Source of the DNA: Nocardia nova NBRC 15556
GTDB lineage: Bacteria > Actinomycetota > Actinomycetes > Mycobacteriales > Mycobacteriaceae
DNA length: 64,000 nt
Assembly (NCBI RefSeq): GCF_001613005.1
Contig: NZ_BDBN01000042.1
Coordinates: 1-64,000 of the forward strand
Direction: 5' to 3'
The translations under genes and the position numbers were made by a program. Below the pieces are notes generated by a model. It made no database searches, was not told the origin of the DNA, and worked only from the letters and a program-made list of their open reading frames with translations. This document shows positions 54,672-64,000 of this stretch, one piece after another. Numbering within the stretch: the stretch's first letter is position 1; each line of letters begins with the position of its first letter.

Positions 54672-55847
54672 TCAGCGGTTGCGGACGATCGGCACCACGG
54701 GGACGGCGGCTGCCGCGACGATCGCGGCGACCAGATAGGTCGCCGGGAAGCCGGCGGCGGTGATGAGAGCGCCGAAAATCGGTGCGACAGCGGCAGATGC
54801 CAGGTTCTGGCCGGTGTTCTGGATGCCCAGGCCGCGGCCGCTCCAGTACGGGCCGGCGATTTCGGCGACGGCGGTGAACGCCAGGCCGTTGTCCGCGACG
54901 GTGATCACCGACGCGGCGAACAGGATCGGGATCGCCGCCCACCACCAGTGCAACCAGGCAGCACCGGCCAGAGCGGCCATCGAGACCACGGCCGCGATCG
55001 CCACGGTGTGCAACGGACGCAGGCGGCTGGCGACACGGTCGGACCAGATACCGGCGCCGATGCGCCCGGCGGCGCCCAGAATCTGGGTCGCGGTGACGAT
55101 CGCCCCGGCCACCGGCAGCGACAGCCCGGCATCGCGATGCAGCCACAGCAGGGCGAACGTCCACAGGGTGGCCTGCGGAACCACCAGTAGCACCGAGACC
55201 GCGTGGATGCGCCACAGCGTGGAATCACCCCGATAGGGGTTGTCCGGATGCGCGCCGGTGCTCGCCGGGCGGGGCGGGTCGACGATTCCGATCAGACAGC
55301 CGATCGCCGCGACACCCGCCATCGCCGCCGGAACCAGAATCGCCGTGGAAAAGCCGTGTGCGGCAGCGACAGCCGGTATCGACATCGCGGCGACCGCGAC
55401 ACCCAGCGGCTGTGCGGTCTGGCGGATACCCATCGCGAGCCCGCGCTGATCGACCGGGAACCAGCCGACGATCACCCGGCCGCTCGCGCCGTTGGTACTG
55501 GCAGCGCCCATACCGGCCAGAAACAGCAGTACGCCCAGGATGCCGTAGTTCGTCACCGTCGCAGCAGCCACACCTGCCACACACATCACGACCGGACCGG
55601 CGACCAGGACGGTGCGCTCACCCACCCGGTCCACGAAGTATCCCCAGGCGATCAGCGTGCACACCAGGCCGACCGTCGGCATCGCGACCAGCAGACCCGC
55701 TGTGGCCAAGGGCATTCCGCGATCGGTCAGCGCCGGCAACAGGAACGGGGTGCCGTGCACGATGACCGCGCTCGAGGACTGAGCGAAGACTCCGAGCGCG
55801 AGCATGGTCCACCGCCGGGTCGCGCGCACGTCTGTCACGGTGGTCAT
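54672..55847 (-). CDS. MFS transporter (Rv2994-like)
   Basis: 391-aa major facilitator with about twelve membrane segments. Motif A-like stretch WGYFVDRVGERTVLVAG near 73 and the second-half counterpart GIWSDRVASRLRPL near 265. Position between leuB and the FAH gene matches Rv2994. ATG 55847 follows GAGGTGAGGG; an ATG at 55868 would include that ribosome site in the coding sequence. Substrate unknown. Confidence 0.9.
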   Translation of the reverse strand: MTTVTDVRATRRWTMLALGVFAQSSSAVIVHGTPFLLPALTDRGMPLATAGLLVAMPTVGLVCTLIAWGYFVDRVGERTVLVAGPVVMCVAGVAAATVTNYGILGVLLFLAGMGAASTNGASGRVIVGWFPVDQRGLAMGIRQTAQPLGVAVAAMSIPAVAAAHGFSTAILVPAAMAGVAAIGCLIGIVDPPRPASTGAHPDNPYRGDSTLWRIHAVSVLLVVPQATLWTFALLWLHRDAGLSLPVAGAIVTATQILGAAGRIGAGIWSDRVASRLRPLHTVAIAAVVSMAALAGAAWLHWWWAAIPILFAASVITVADNGLAFTAVAEIAGPYWSGRGLGIQNTGQNLASAAVAPIFGALITAAGFPATYLVAAIVAAAAVPVVPIVRNR

Positions 55848-56012
55848 CGCCCTCACCTCGAATCTCATATTTTGGGATCAGAGTCTTACTCTGTGAACCG
55901 GCTCTTACCGTACACCCAGGATGTGGCGGGTAGGCAAGTCGAAATTCGTCACATGCGCCCGTCGCAGACCGGGTGGTCGGCCGCGTTCGGGCAGGTGGAT
56001 AGACTCTTCGCC

Positions 56013-56786
56013 ATGCGTCTAGGTCGTGTTGCCAGCCCCGATGGGGTCGCGTTCGTGAGTATCGAAACCGACGGTTCCGACGAGATCGCTCGTGAAATCG
56101 CCGAGCATCCGTTCGGTACCCCGACATTCACCGGCCGTACCTGGCCGCTGGCCGATGTGCGACTGCTGGCCCCCATTCTGGCCAGCAAGGTCGTGTGCGT
56201 CGGAAAGAACTACGCCGCGCATGCGGCGGAGATGGGCGGAGCGGCGCCGGAGGATCCTGTGATCTTCCTCAAGCCGAACACCTCCATCGTAGGGCCGAAC
56301 CTGCCGATCCTGTTGCCGCCCAATTCCTCTCAGGTCGACTACGAGGGGGAGCTGGCGGTGGTGATCGGCCGCCCGTGCAAGGACGTGCCGGCCGCCCGGG
56401 CCGCCGACGTCATTCTCGGCTACACCGTCGCCAACGACGTGACCGCGCGTGACCAGCAGCGCCACGACGGACAGTGGACGCGCGCCAAGGGCTACGACAC
56501 TTTCTGCCCGCTGGGACCGTGGATCGAAACCGAACTCGATCCGGGCGATCTCGAGATCACCACCGAACTCGACGGTGAGGTGCGCCAGCGCAGCCGGACT
56601 TCACTTCTGCTGCACGACATTCCGACCGTGATCGAGTGGGTCACCAAGGTGATGACCTTGCTGCCCGGCGATGTCATCCTCACCGGAACGCCGGAAGGTG
56701 TAGGACCGATGACGGATGGGCAAACCGTATCCGTGACGGTTCAGGGTATCGGCACCCTCACCAATCCTGTTGCCGCCAAACGTTGA
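56013..56786 (+). CDS. Fumarylacetoacetate hydrolase-family protein
   Basis: 257 aa, counterpart of Rv2993c. FAH fold with metal-binding residues in [15 protein letters not shown] near 108 and the motifs [13 protein letters not shown] near 64, [14 protein letters not shown] near 137 and [12 protein letters not shown] near 225. Such enzymes cleave C-C bonds of, or isomerise or decarboxylate, beta-diketo acids; the specific substrate is unknown. A TAGACT -10 box (56000-56005) lies 7 nt before ATG 56013, so the mRNA is probably leaderless. gltX follows 14 bp after the stop. Confidence 0.9.
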   Translation: MRLGRVASPDGVAFVSIETDGSDEIAREIAEHPFGTPTFTGRTWPLADVRLLAPILASKVVCVGKNYAAHAAEMGGAAPEDPVIFLKPNTSIVGPNLPILLPPNSSQVDYEGELAVVIGRPCKDVPAARAADVILGYTVANDVTARDQQRHDGQWTRAKGYDTFCPLGPWIETELDPGDLEITTELDGEVRQRSRTSLLLHDIPTVIEWVTKVMTLLPGDVILTGTPEGVGPMTDGQTVSVTVQGIGTLTNPVAAKR

Positions 56787-56800
56787 TCGAGAGAAGGAAT

Positions 56801-58258
56801 ATGACTGACGTACGGGTCCGATTCTGCCCGTCACCCACCGGCACACCGCATGTCGGCCTGATCCGGACCGCGCTGTTCAACTGGGCGTTCGCTCGCCACC
56901 ACGGCGGCACCTTCGTCTTCCGTATCGAAGACACCGATGCCGCACGCGATTCCGAGGAGTCGTACCACGCGATTCTGGACGCGCTGCGGTGGCTCGGGCT
57001 GACGTGGGACGAGGGGCCGGAGGTCGGCGGGCCCTACGGTCCCTACCGTCAGTCGCAGCGGCGTGAGCTTCATCTCGATGTCGTCCAGAGGTTGCTGGCG
57101 GCCGGTGAGGCTTATGAATCCTTCTCCACCCCAGACGAAGTCGAGGCCCGTCACCGGGCCGCCGGACGCGATCCGAAGCTCGGTTACGACAACTTCGACC
57201 GCGATCTGACCCCCGAGCAGATCGCCGCTTACAAGGCCGAGGGCCGCCCCGCGGTGGTGCGCTTGCGGATGCCCGAGCACGATCTGGTGTGGAACGATCT
57301 GGTTCGCGGGGAGATCACTGCCAAGGCCGGGACGGTGCCCGATTTCGCGCTCACCCGCGGCACCGGTGATCCGCTCTATACGCTGGTGAATCCCGTCGAC
57401 GACGCGCTGATGAAAATCACACACGTGTTGCGCGGGGAAGACCTGCTTTCCTCCACTCCGCGGCAGTTGGCGTTGTATGCCGCATTGCAGCGGATCGGGG
57501 TGGCGGAGTTCACTCCGGAGTTCGGTCATCTGCCCTTCGTGATGGGCCAGGGCAACAAGAAGTTGTCCAAACGTGATCCGGAGTCGAATCTCTTCGCGCA
57601 CCGGGATCGCGGATTCATTCCTGAAGGTTTGCTGAATTACCTGGCTTTGCTCGGATGGAGCCTCGCCGAGGACCGCGATGTCTTCTCCATGGCGGAGATG
57701 GTCGATGCGTTCGAGATATCGAAAGTAAATTCGAATCCGGCCCGCTTCGACCAGAAGAAGGCGGATGCGATCAACGCCGAACACATTCGTTTGCTGGACA
57801 CCGGGGATTTCGCCCGTAGGTTGCGGGAGTTCCTCACCGCGCACGGTCACATCGGCGCCGAAGTGGACGACCGAGTTTTCGCCGCTGCGGCGGAGTTGGT
57901 GCAGACCCGGATCGTGGTTCTCGGTGATGCGTGGGATCTATTGAAGTTTCTGTTCGTGCCGGCCGAGGAGTTTGCTGTCGACGAGGCCGCGGCGCAAAAG
58001 AATCTGGGGCCCGATGCGGTGCCGGTGTTGCAGGCCGCCGTGGCGGCGCTCGACGGTGTTTCCGAATGGACGCCGCCCGTGCTCGAGGAGGCGCTGAAAA
58101 AGGCTCTGGTCGACGATCTGGGGCTCAAACCGCGTAAGGCCTTCGGTCCCGTGCGGGTGGCGGTCACCGGCTCGCACATCAGCCCGCCGCTGTACGAATC
58201 GCTGGAACTGCTCGGCCGTGAGGTGACCATGCGGCGGCTGCGGGCCGCGCTGGCGTAG
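56801..58258 (+). CDS. gltX: Glutamyl-tRNA synthetase
   Basis: 485-aa class I synthetase. HIGH-equivalent in [20 protein letters not shown] (residues 8-27), KMSKS-equivalent KLSKRD near 253. Anticodon-binding helical domain at the C-terminus. No glutaminyl-tRNA synthetase is in the window, and actinobacteria normally lack one, so this enzyme probably also charges tRNA-Gln with glutamate for GatCAB. ATG 56801 follows AGAAGGA. The two cognate tRNA genes, Gln(CUG) and Glu(CUC), lie just downstream. Confidence 0.97.
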   Translation: MTDVRVRFCPSPTGTPHVGLIRTALFNWAFARHHGGTFVFRIEDTDAARDSEESYHAILDALRWLGLTWDEGPEVGGPYGPYRQSQRRELHLDVVQRLLAAGEAYESFSTPDEVEARHRAAGRDPKLGYDNFDRDLTPEQIAAYKAEGRPAVVRLRMPEHDLVWNDLVRGEITAKAGTVPDFALTRGTGDPLYTLVNPVDDALMKITHVLRGEDLLSSTPRQLALYAALQRIGVAEFTPEFGHLPFVMGQGNKKLSKRDPESNLFAHRDRGFIPEGLLNYLALLGWSLAEDRDVFSMAEMVDAFEISKVNSNPARFDQKKADAINAEHIRLLDTGDFARRLREFLTAHGHIGAEVDDRVFAAAAELVQTRIVVLGDAWDLLKFLFVPAEEFAVDEAAAQKNLGPDAVPVLQAAVAALDGVSEWTPPVLEEALKKALVDDLGLKPRKAFGPVRVAVTGSHISPPLYESLELLGREVTMRRLRAALA

Positions 58259-58425
58259 CCGGACGGCCCCGGTGCCCGACCAATCGGGGGCCGGGGCCGC
58301 GCAGGCCGTGAAAAACGGCTCTGACCAGACGATTTGTATAAATACGGGAGGGGTTTGGTACTCTTCTTCTCGGCCCGGAACGAGGGCCTCGAACCGGCAG
58401 GGGAGAGGCTGAAAGCCCAGGTCAT

Positions 58426-58497
58426 TGGGGTATGGTGTAATTGGCAACACAGCTGATTCTGGTTCAGCCATTCTAGGTTCGAGTCCTGGTACCCCAG
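58426..58497 (+). tRNA. tRNA-Gln (anticodon CUG)
   Basis: 72-nt cloverleaf. Acceptor TGGGGTA / TACCCCA with discriminator G, anticodon stem GCTGA/TCAGC around TTCTGGT (CTG at 58459-58461), T loop GGTTCGAGTCC. CCA is not encoded. A TACTCT -10 box lies about 55 nt upstream. Confidence 0.97.
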
Positions 58498-58635
58498 CGG
58501 AGAATGTTGATTCGCTTCGTTCGGTCGAGTCGGAACAGCATCCCCGGCGATTTGGTCGCCGGGTCTCGGCCGGTTAAGCTTGCCGAGCCTCCTCGATCGA
58601 AAGATCCACGGAGTCTCCCTTCGGGGAAGTCCTCT

Positions 58636-58708
58636 GGCCCCGTCGTCTAGCGGCCTAGGACGCCGCCCTCTCAAGGCGGTAGCGCGGGTTCAAATCCCGT
58701 CGGGGCTA
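58636..58708 (+). tRNA. tRNA-Glu (anticodon CUC)
   Basis: 73-nt cloverleaf. Acceptor GGCCCCG / CGGGGCT (G1-U72 wobble), discriminator A, anticodon loop CTCTCAA with CTC at 58670-58672, T loop GGTTCAAATCC. CCA is not encoded. It is followed by a terminator. Confidence 0.96.
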
Positions 58709-58714
58709 CATTCG

Positions 58715-58744
58715 AAAGCCCTCCAGCGCGAGCTGGAGGGCTTT
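58715..58744 (+). terminator. Terminator after tRNA-Glu
   Basis: 13-bp stem AAAGCCCTCCAGC / GCTGGAGGGCTTT with a GCGA tetraloop and trailing TTCTC. It could also stop the convergent Rv2991-like gene. Confidence 0.92.
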
Positions 58745-58763
58745 TCTCGTTCCCGGGTGCGGA

Positions 58764-59264
58764 TCAGTCCTGCACCGGCCAGGTGGATCCACCCGGCGGC
58801 ATGGCGGGCATACCGAGCTTGCGGTGATCCCAGCTGCGCACCCGTTCCGGCACCACGCGGATCGCGACGCGCTTGTTGAGCATCGCCTCCACCATCGGGC
58901 GCAATTCCTCGGTGTAGGGGCCGGTGTAGCGCTCCCAGACGCTGACGCCGACCTTGAACAGCGCCTCCGGGTCCTCCACGATCTCCGCGCGGCCCTCGAT
59001 CGACACCCCGCGCAACTGGTCGTAGGTGTCGCCCGCCTCGACCAGCACGGTGACGCGGGGATCGCGCCGCAGATTCACCGCCTTCTGCGACTTACCCTTC
59101 GTCTCGAACCAGATTTCACCGTCGACCAGGCCGTACCACATCGCCGTGAGATGCGGCGTTCCGTTCTTGCCCAGGCTCGCCAGCGTCATGATGCGGCTGC
59201 GTTCCAGGAATTCGGTGATCTCCGTCTCGGACATCACGATCTGTGCGCGTTGGTTCACTCCCAT
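58764..59264 (-). CDS. PPOX-class flavin/F420 protein (Rv2991-like)
   Basis: 166-aa split-barrel protein, counterpart of Rv2991 by position. Motifs: RSRIMTLASLGKNGTPHLTA, WYGLVDGEIWFETKGKSQKA, NLRRDPRVTVLVEAGDTYDQ. Predicted F420- or FMN-binding; substrate unknown. ATG 59264 opens MGVNQRAQIVM; the nearby internal Met at residue 11 is an alternative. Confidence 0.87.
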   Translation of the reverse strand: MGVNQRAQIVMSETEITEFLERSRIMTLASLGKNGTPHLTAMWYGLVDGEIWFETKGKSQKAVNLRRDPRVTVLVEAGDTYDQLRGVSIEGRAEIVEDPEALFKVGVSVWERYTGPYTEELRPMVEAMLNKRVAIRVVPERVRSWDHRKLGMPAMPPGGSTWPVQD

Positions 59265-59316
59265 GCGGTCACGATACTTTACGGCGTATGGCCAGGATCA
59301 CAGCTCGTGATCGGGA

Positions 59317-60018
59317 TCAGAGCCGCTTGTGCAAGGCATCGGCGGCGGCGACGAGGTCGGCGGCCCAGCGCGCGCCCGGGCGCCGGCCCATGCGATCGAT
59401 CGGGCCGGATACCGAGACCGCGGCGATCACCTGGGACGACCCGTCGCGCACCGGCGCGGAGACGCTGGCCACACCCGCGGACCGTTCGGCGGCGCTCTGT
59501 GCCCAGCCGCGGCGGCGGACCTCGGCCAGGGCGCGCTCACCGAAGACCGCGTCGGCCAGCACGCCTCGTTGCAGTTCCGGATCGGCCCAGGCCAGCAGGA
59601 CCTTCGCGGCCGATCCGGCGGTCAGCGGCAGGCGGGCGCCGACCGGGACGGTGTCACGCAGGCCGGAGGTGGGCTCGAGCGCGGCCACGCAGATGCGGGA
59701 GTGCCCGTCGAGCCGGTAGAGCTGCACGCTCTCGCCGGTGATCTCGCGCAGCCGGGGCAGGATGACGGCAGCGGCGTCGAGCAGCGGATCCTCGGCGGTG
59801 GTGGCCAGCTCCGACAGCGCCGGACCGGGCCGCCAGGAACCGGCGGCGTCGCGGGCCAGCATGCGATGGGTCTCCAGCCCCACGGCCAGCCGATGCGCGG
59901 TGGCCCGGGGCAGTCCGGTGCGGGTGCACAGCTCGTTGAGTCCACACGGTTGTTCGGCCACGGCGTAAAGCACGGCCATGGCTTTGTCGAGCACCCCGAT
60001 ACCGCTATGCTGTCTCAT
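59317..60018 (-). CDS. ltbR: IclR-family regulator of leucine biosynthesis (LtbR/NdgR)
   Basis: 233 aa. IclR winged helix (about 5-60: GIGVLDKAMAVLYAVAEQPC, LPRATAHRLAVGLE) and C-terminal effector domain. Divergent from leuCD, the same arrangement as LtbR of Corynebacterium glutamicum and NdgR of Streptomyces, regulators of leucine and related pathways. A TAATAT -10 box (60025-60030 on the minus strand) lies 6 nt before ATG 60018, so the mRNA is probably leaderless. The palindrome at 60033-60049 sits just upstream of that box, allowing autorepression. A sister palindrome occurs upstream of ilvB. Confidence 0.92.
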   Translation of the reverse strand: MRQHSGIGVLDKAMAVLYAVAEQPCGLNELCTRTGLPRATAHRLAVGLETHRMLARDAAGSWRPGPALSELATTAEDPLLDAAAVILPRLREITGESVQLYRLDGHSRICVAALEPTSGLRDTVPVGARLPLTAGSAAKVLLAWADPELQRGVLADAVFGERALAEVRRRGWAQSAAERSAGVASVSAPVRDGSSQVIAAVSVSGPIDRMGRRPGARWAADLVAAADALHKRL

Positions 60019-60032
60019 AGAACGATATTAGC

Positions 60033-60049
60033 GTCTCGCATAGTGAGAT
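60033..60049. promoter_or_regulatory. Candidate LtbR operator between ltbR and leuC
   Basis: GTCTCGCATAGTGAGAT, matching the ilvB-upstream GTCTCACATAATGAGAC at 14 of 17 positions with identical arm spacing. A further half-site TCTCA lies at 60013-60017. Confidence 0.68.
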
Positions 60050-60111
60050 TGGCAAGTCCGATCGAACCCGGCGAGTACGCACCTCCGGTGGACCTTGGAT
60101 AGGGGATCCAC

Positions 60112-60142
60112 CTGCGAGTTCGCGATGGCGAAGCCGTCGCAG
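60112..60142 (+). other. Hairpin in the leuC leader
   Basis: Outer arms CTGCGA / TCGCAG with inner arms TTCGC-gatg-GCGAA, ending 22 nt before the leuC start. It may affect translation initiation or mRNA stability. There is no leader peptide or U-tract, so it is not an attenuator. Confidence 0.5.
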
Positions 60143-60164
60143 ATAACACAGAGAGGTGGTTGTC

Positions 60165-61589
60165 ATGGCCGAACGGCCACGCACGCTGGCGGAGAAGGTC
60201 TGGGATCAGCATGTCGTCGTACGGGGTGCGGGTGAGGGTGCGCAGCGCGAACCCGATCTCATCTACATCGATCTGCACCTGGTGCACGAGGTCACGAGCC
60301 CGCAGGCCTTCGACGGGCTGCGGGCGGCGGGGCGCCCGGTGCGCCGGCCGGATCTGACCATCGCGACCGAGGACCACAATGTGCCGACGGTCGATATCGA
60401 TAAGCCGATCGCGGATCCGATCTCGCGCACCCAGGTGGAAACCCTGCGGCGTAATTGCGAGGAATTCGGCGTGCGGCTGTATCCGATGGGTGATATCGAA
60501 CAGGGCATCGTGCACGTGGTCGGTCCGCAGCTGGGTTTGACGCAGCCGGGCATGACCGTGGTGTGTGGTGATTCGCACACCTCGACCCACGGCGCATTCG
60601 GCGCGCTGGCGATGGGTATCGGCACGAGCGAGGTCGAACATGTGATGGCGACGCAGACGTTGTCGCTGCGGCCGTTCAAGACCATGGCGATCAATATCGA
60701 TGGCGAGTTGCCGCCCGGCGTGACGAGCAAGGACGTGATTCTGGCGGTCATCGCCAAGATCGGCACCGGCGGCGGGCAGGGTTATGTGCTCGAATACCGC
60801 GGCGAGGCCGTGCGCGCCATGTCCATGGAGGCGCGGATGACGATGTGCAACATGTCCATCGAGGCCGGTGCCCGGGCGGGCATGGTGGCCCCCGACGAGG
60901 TCACCTACGAATTCCTGAAGGGCCGCGAACATGCCCCCACCGGCGCGGACTGGGATGAGGCGGTGGCGGCGTGGGAGGCGCTGAAGACCGATCCGGATGC
61001 CGGCTTCGACGCCGAGGTGCACCTGGACGCCTCGACGTTGACGCCGTTCGTCACCTGGGGCACCAACCCCGGTCAGGGCGCCCCGCTGGGCGATGTGGTG
61101 CCGAATCCGGAGGATTTCGCCGACGAAAACGAGCGAGCGGCCGCCGAGAAGGCTCTGACTTACATGGATTTGGAGCCCGGAACTCCGCTTCGTGAGGTGC
61201 CCGTGGATACGGTTTTCGTGGGTTCGTGCACCAACGGCCGGATCGAGGATTTGCGGGCGGTGGCGGACGTTCTGAAGGGTCGCAAGGTCGCCGACAGCGT
61301 GCGGATGTTGATCGTTCCGGGCTCGATGCGGGTGCGCGCCCAGGCCGAATCCGAGGGTTTGGGCGAGATTTTCACCGCGGCGGGCGCGGAATGGCGCCAG
61401 GCCGGCTGCTCGATGTGCCTGGGAATGAATCCGGATCAGCTTTCTCCCGGTCAGCGCTGTGCTTCGACATCGAACCGCAACTTCGAGGGACGCCAGGGTA
61501 AAGGCGGCCGTACGCATCTGGTTTCGCCGCAGGTCGCGGCCGCGACGGCGGTCCGGGGCCGGTTGTCGGCGCCGGCGGATCTGAACTGA
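60165..61589 (+). CDS. leuC: 3-isopropylmalate dehydratase large subunit
   Basis: Isomerises 2- to 3-isopropylmalate with LeuD. 474 aa, aconitase family. [4Fe-4S] ligands are the Cys in [15 protein letters not shown] near 350 and the two in [14 protein letters not shown] near 415; [19 protein letters not shown] near 130 is the family signature. ATG 60165 follows GAGAGG with 8-nt spacing. leuD follows after 36 bp. Confidence 0.98.
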   Translation: MAERPRTLAEKVWDQHVVVRGAGEGAQREPDLIYIDLHLVHEVTSPQAFDGLRAAGRPVRRPDLTIATEDHNVPTVDIDKPIADPISRTQVETLRRNCEEFGVRLYPMGDIEQGIVHVVGPQLGLTQPGMTVVCGDSHTSTHGAFGALAMGIGTSEVEHVMATQTLSLRPFKTMAINIDGELPPGVTSKDVILAVIAKIGTGGGQGYVLEYRGEAVRAMSMEARMTMCNMSIEAGARAGMVAPDEVTYEFLKGREHAPTGADWDEAVAAWEALKTDPDAGFDAEVHLDASTLTPFVTWGTNPGQGAPLGDVVPNPEDFADENERAAAEKALTYMDLEPGTPLREVPVDTVFVGSCTNGRIEDLRAVADVLKGRKVADSVRMLIVPGSMRVRAQAESEGLGEIFTAAGAEWRQAGCSMCLGMNPDQLSPGQRCASTSNRNFEGRQGKGGRTHLVSPQVAAATAVRGRLSAPADLN

Positions 61590-61625
61590 CCGGCCGGAAT
61601 TCACCTCAGGACTACAGGAGCAACT

Positions 61626-62234
61626 ATGGAACCGTTCAAGGTGCACAAGGGGATCGGCGTGCCGTTGCGCCGGTCGAATGTCGATACCGACCAGATCATC
61701 CCGGCGGTCTATCTGAAACGGGTGACCCGAACGGGATTCGAGGACGGCCTGTTCGCCGCCTGGCGTTCGGATCCGGGCTTCATTTTGAACACCAGCCCGT
61801 TCGACCGGGGAAGTGTGTTGGTCGCCGGACCGGATTTCGGTACGGGATCGTCGCGAGAGCATGCGGTTTGGGCATTGATGGACTACGGCTTCCGGGTGGT
61901 GATCTCTTCCCGCTTCGCCGACATCTTCCGGGGCAACGCCGGTAAGGGCGGCTTGGTGGCCGCGCAGATGTCACAACATGATGTCGAATTGCTCTGGAAG
62001 TTGATCGAAGAACATCCCGGCCTGGAATTGATCGTCGATCTCGAGGCACGCACTGTGGCCGCTGGAACCACCGTGTTGCCCTTCGATATTGACGACTACA
62101 CCCGGTGGCGGCTGCTGGAAGGTCTGGACGACATCGGACTGACACTTCGGCAGGAAGAGGCCATCGAGCAGTTCGAAAAGGCAAGGCCGTCTTGGAAACC
62201 GACCACCATTCCAGCGGCTATTTCACGGGACTGA
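61626..62234 (+). CDS. leuD: 3-isopropylmalate dehydratase small subunit
   Basis: Small subunit of isopropylmalate isomerase, 202 aa. Swivel domain signatures: [20 protein letters not shown] near 13 and [20 protein letters not shown] near 68. ATG 61626 follows AGGAG. Cotranscribed with leuC. Confidence 0.98.
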   Translation: MEPFKVHKGIGVPLRRSNVDTDQIIPAVYLKRVTRTGFEDGLFAAWRSDPGFILNTSPFDRGSVLVAGPDFGTGSSREHAVWALMDYGFRVVISSRFADIFRGNAGKGGLVAAQMSQHDVELLWKLIEEHPGLELIVDLEARTVAAGTTVLPFDIDDYTRWRLLEGLDDIGLTLRQEEAIEQFEKARPSWKPTTIPAAISRD

Positions 62235-62390
62235 ACAGTCTCGAGTGTTAGCTGAGAGCAACCAATCGAGGTTGCTGCGCGTGTGCCACGCCACATGAAA
62301 TTTGGCGTGGCACATAGACTCTTGCCCATTCAGGGTTTACCGTGGTACCTAGTCGGTCCGACGACGGGCCATTAGTCTGCGGAGGATTCA

Positions 62391-63041
62391 ATGAACAAGG
62401 CGGAACTGATCGATGTTCTGACCGAGAAGTTGGGTACTGACAGGCGCACGGCCACTGCGGCAGTCGAGCACATTGTCGACACGATCGTGCGTGCGGTGAA
62501 CAAGGGTCAGAGCGTCACAATCACCGGATTCGGTGTATTCGAACAGCGCAAGCGGGCGGCACGGGTGGCGCGTAATCCCCGAACCGGCGAGACGGTGAAG
62601 GTGAAGCCCACTTCGGTGCCCGCGTTCCGCCCGGGTGCGCAGTTCAAGGCGATCATCTCGGGCAAGCAGAAGATCGCGGCGGCCGGTCCGGCCGTGAAAC
62701 GCGGTGTGGCAGCGCCGGTGTCGGGTGCGGCGAAGAAGGCCGCCAAGAAGACCACGGCCAAGAAGACCGCCGCGAAGAAGACCACGGCGAAGAAGGCGGC
62801 CCCGGCCAAGAAGACGACCGCCAAGAAGACGGCCGCGAAGGCGCCTGCGAAGAAGGTGACCACGGCGAAGAAGACGGCTCCGGCCAAGAAGGCTCCGGCC
62901 AAGAAGACCACGGCCACCAAGGCGACAGCCAAGAAGACCGCGGCCAAGAAGACGACCGCGGCCAAGACCGCGGCCAAGAAGGCTCCTGCCAAGAAGACCG
63001 CTGCCAAGCGCACGGCAACCAAGCGCACCACGCGGCGATAG
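62391..63041 (+). CDS. hupB: Mycobacterial-type HU histone-like protein with Lys/Ala tail
   Basis: 216 aa. N-terminal HU domain (1-90): [62 protein letters not shown]. The C-terminal 120 residues are KK-TA/PAKK repeats like eukaryotic H1, as in mycobacterial HupB; this tail compacts DNA. ATG 62391 follows GGAGGA. The gene order leuCD-hupB-mutT1 matches M. tuberculosis. Confidence 0.97.
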   Translation: MNKAELIDVLTEKLGTDRRTATAAVEHIVDTIVRAVNKGQSVTITGFGVFEQRKRAARVARNPRTGETVKVKPTSVPAFRPGAQFKAIISGKQKIAAAGPAVKRGVAAPVSGAAKKAAKKTTAKKTAAKKTTAKKAAPAKKTTAKKTAAKAPAKKVTTAKKTAPAKKAPAKKTTATKATAKKTAAKKTTAAKTAAKKAPAKKTAAKRTATKRTTRR

Positions 63042-63056
63042 CGAGTGACGCGACGA

Positions 63057-63090
63057 CAATGACCCCGGTCCTTTCGGTCCGGGGTCATTG
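63057..63090. terminator. Terminator between hupB and mutT1
   Basis: 12-bp perfect stem CAATGACCCCGG / CCGGGGTCATTG with a 10-nt loop, followed by CGTTTTC. Shared by convergent genes. Confidence 0.85.
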
Positions 63091-63137
63091 CGTTTTCGGG
63101 TTCGACGCGTTTTCGGGTCGACCGTGTTTTCTCGGAT

Positions 63138-64000
63138 TCAGTGGGTACGCAGGGACCGATCGAGATGATCGGCGGCGACCAGCCGTCCGTCGGCGATCGA
63201 CAGCACCCAGACGCTGCCCTTGCGGTTCCGGGCCGGCGGCAGGGTGAGACCGTCGTCGTCCGCCCAGCGCTGCAGCAGATCCGGAATGACCTTGCCCTGA
63301 CTGCACACGAGCGGAACGATGTCGGGCGAGACCAGTTCCCGCAGCCGGTCCACACCGGCCTGCGGTGCTGCGGCATAACCGCTTTCCGACAGCAGCGGCT
63401 CCGGGGTGATATCGAGGCCGAGGGCCTCGGCGACCGGCGCGACGGTCTGCACACAGCGCAGCGGAGGCGCCGAATGGACCGCTCCCGGCCCGAAGGCGAG
63501 CAGATTCGGCGTCAGCACCTCGACCTGTGCGCGACCGGCCTTTTCCAGTGGCCGTTGGTCGTCGGGACCGGTGAATCGGTCGCGGCGGCCCGCTTTCGCA
63601 TGCCGCACCAGCACCAGGGTCGCGGTGTCGGGCGGCAGGCGCAGGAAATTGCGGATGATTCGGCGATCCATCGGGTAGGAGAGTTGGTCCATCACCCGGT
63701 CCACCCGGTGCCACCGCAGCTGGTCGACTTCGGAATTGGTGACGAACTCGCCGCCGACGGGTGTGGCCGCCCAATAGTCGACACGCTTGAGTTTGCGATG
63801 TCCGGGCACCGGATATGTGACCCGACCGAGATAGCGCCCCAGACGGCAGTTCAGGCCGGTTTCTTCGGTCACTTCGCGCACGGCCGCGACCATCGCGGTT
63901 TCGCCCGGGTCGAGCTTTCCTTTGGGCAGCGACCAATCGTCGTATTTCGGCCGGTGTACGAGGGCCACCTCGACCGGTCCGCCGTCGCGGGGCCGCCGCC
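63138..64000 (-). CDS. mutT1: MutT1-like NUDIX hydrolase with histidine phosphatase domain, N-terminus cut by window end
   Basis: About 286 codons in the window; the frame runs off at base 64000, so the start lies outside. The NUDIX domain has the box GKLDPGETAMVAAVREVTEE. The C-terminal histidine phosphatase domain begins LVLVRHAKAG (phospho-His). This two-domain form matches mycobacterial MutT1, which removes 8-oxo-dGTP and diadenosine polyphosphates; family knowledge. The opening RDGGPVEVALVHRPKYDDW matches the expected N-terminal region. Confidence 0.93.
   Translation of the reverse strand, partial: RRPRDGGPVEVALVHRPKYDDWSLPKGKLDPGETAMVAAVREVTEETGLNCRLGRYLGRVTYPVPGHRKLKRVDYWAATPVGGEFVTNSEVDQLRWHRVDRVMDQLSYPMDRRIIRNFLRLPPDTATLVLVRHAKAGRRDRFTGPDDQRPLEKAGRAQVEVLTPNLLAFGPGAVHSAPPLRCVQTVAPVAEALGLDITPEPLLSESGYAAAPQAGVDRLRELVSPDIVPLVCSQGKVIPDLLQRWADDDGLTLPPARNRKGSVWVLSIADGRLVAADHLDRSLRTH

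Overview
The window is high-GC actinobacterial DNA, and gene content and order point to the Corynebacteriales, most likely Nocardia or a close relative. The two flanks follow the order I recall from Mycobacterium tuberculosis: gatB, lppZ (Rv3006), DoxX (Rv3005c), cfp6 (Rv3004), ilvB-ilvN-ilvC, then serA, leuB, an MFS gene (Rv2994), an FAH-family gene (Rv2993c), gltX, tRNA-Gln, tRNA-Glu, Rv2991, the IclR regulator ltbR (Rv2989), leuC-leuD, hupB and mutT1. No genome search was possible, so the genus is an inference.

Layout. 1-7.5 kb: a Ser/Thr kinase cut by the window start, a NarL-type response regulator and DesK/LiaS-type histidine kinase, and a MacB/FtsX-type ABC transporter. 7.6-19 kb: gatB, lppZ, DoxX, ilvD, cfp6 and the ilvBNC operon. 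ilvB is preceded by a classical attenuator: a leaderless 15-codon leader peptide with Leu-Leu-Val-Ile, alternative pairings and a U-tract terminator. 19-50.6 kb: about 31 kb of accessory genes between ilvC and serA, which are near neighbours in M. tuberculosis. 50.6-64 kb: serA, leuB, gltX, two tRNAs, ltbR, leuCD, hupB and mutT1 (cut by the window end).

The accessory block starts with a translationally coupled four-gene operon encoding a CHAT caspase-like protease, a TPR protein and two proteins I do not recognise; it is the best candidate for an undescribed system. It continues with an LpqH-type lipoprotein, lipid and acyl-CoA genes, a Sel1/TPR-repeat protein with a distinct N-terminal domain, an HNH nuclease with a zinc ribbon that looks like a type IV restriction enzyme, an XRE-GNAT pair, a DUF222-HNH protein, lysE/lysG, a TetR-controlled membrane protein, two small secreted proteins ending in the same PPGWFGSS tail, a MarR-controlled AhpD-like gene with clear operators, a sugar-type ABC transporter, two cold-shock genes and an unannotated 38-residue protein between them.

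Functional links. The branched-chain amino acid genes (ilvBNC, ilvD, leuB, leuCD) share the window with their likely regulator LtbR. A 17-bp palindrome of the form GTCTCrCATArTGAGAy lies upstream of both ilvB and leuC/ltbR, and a one-mismatch version lies upstream of leuB. gltX, tRNA-Gln and gatB fit the indirect route to Gln-tRNA. Many genes have a TAnnnT -10 box 6-7 nt before the start codon, so leaderless transcripts appear common. I saw no transposase, prophage or CRISPR array.
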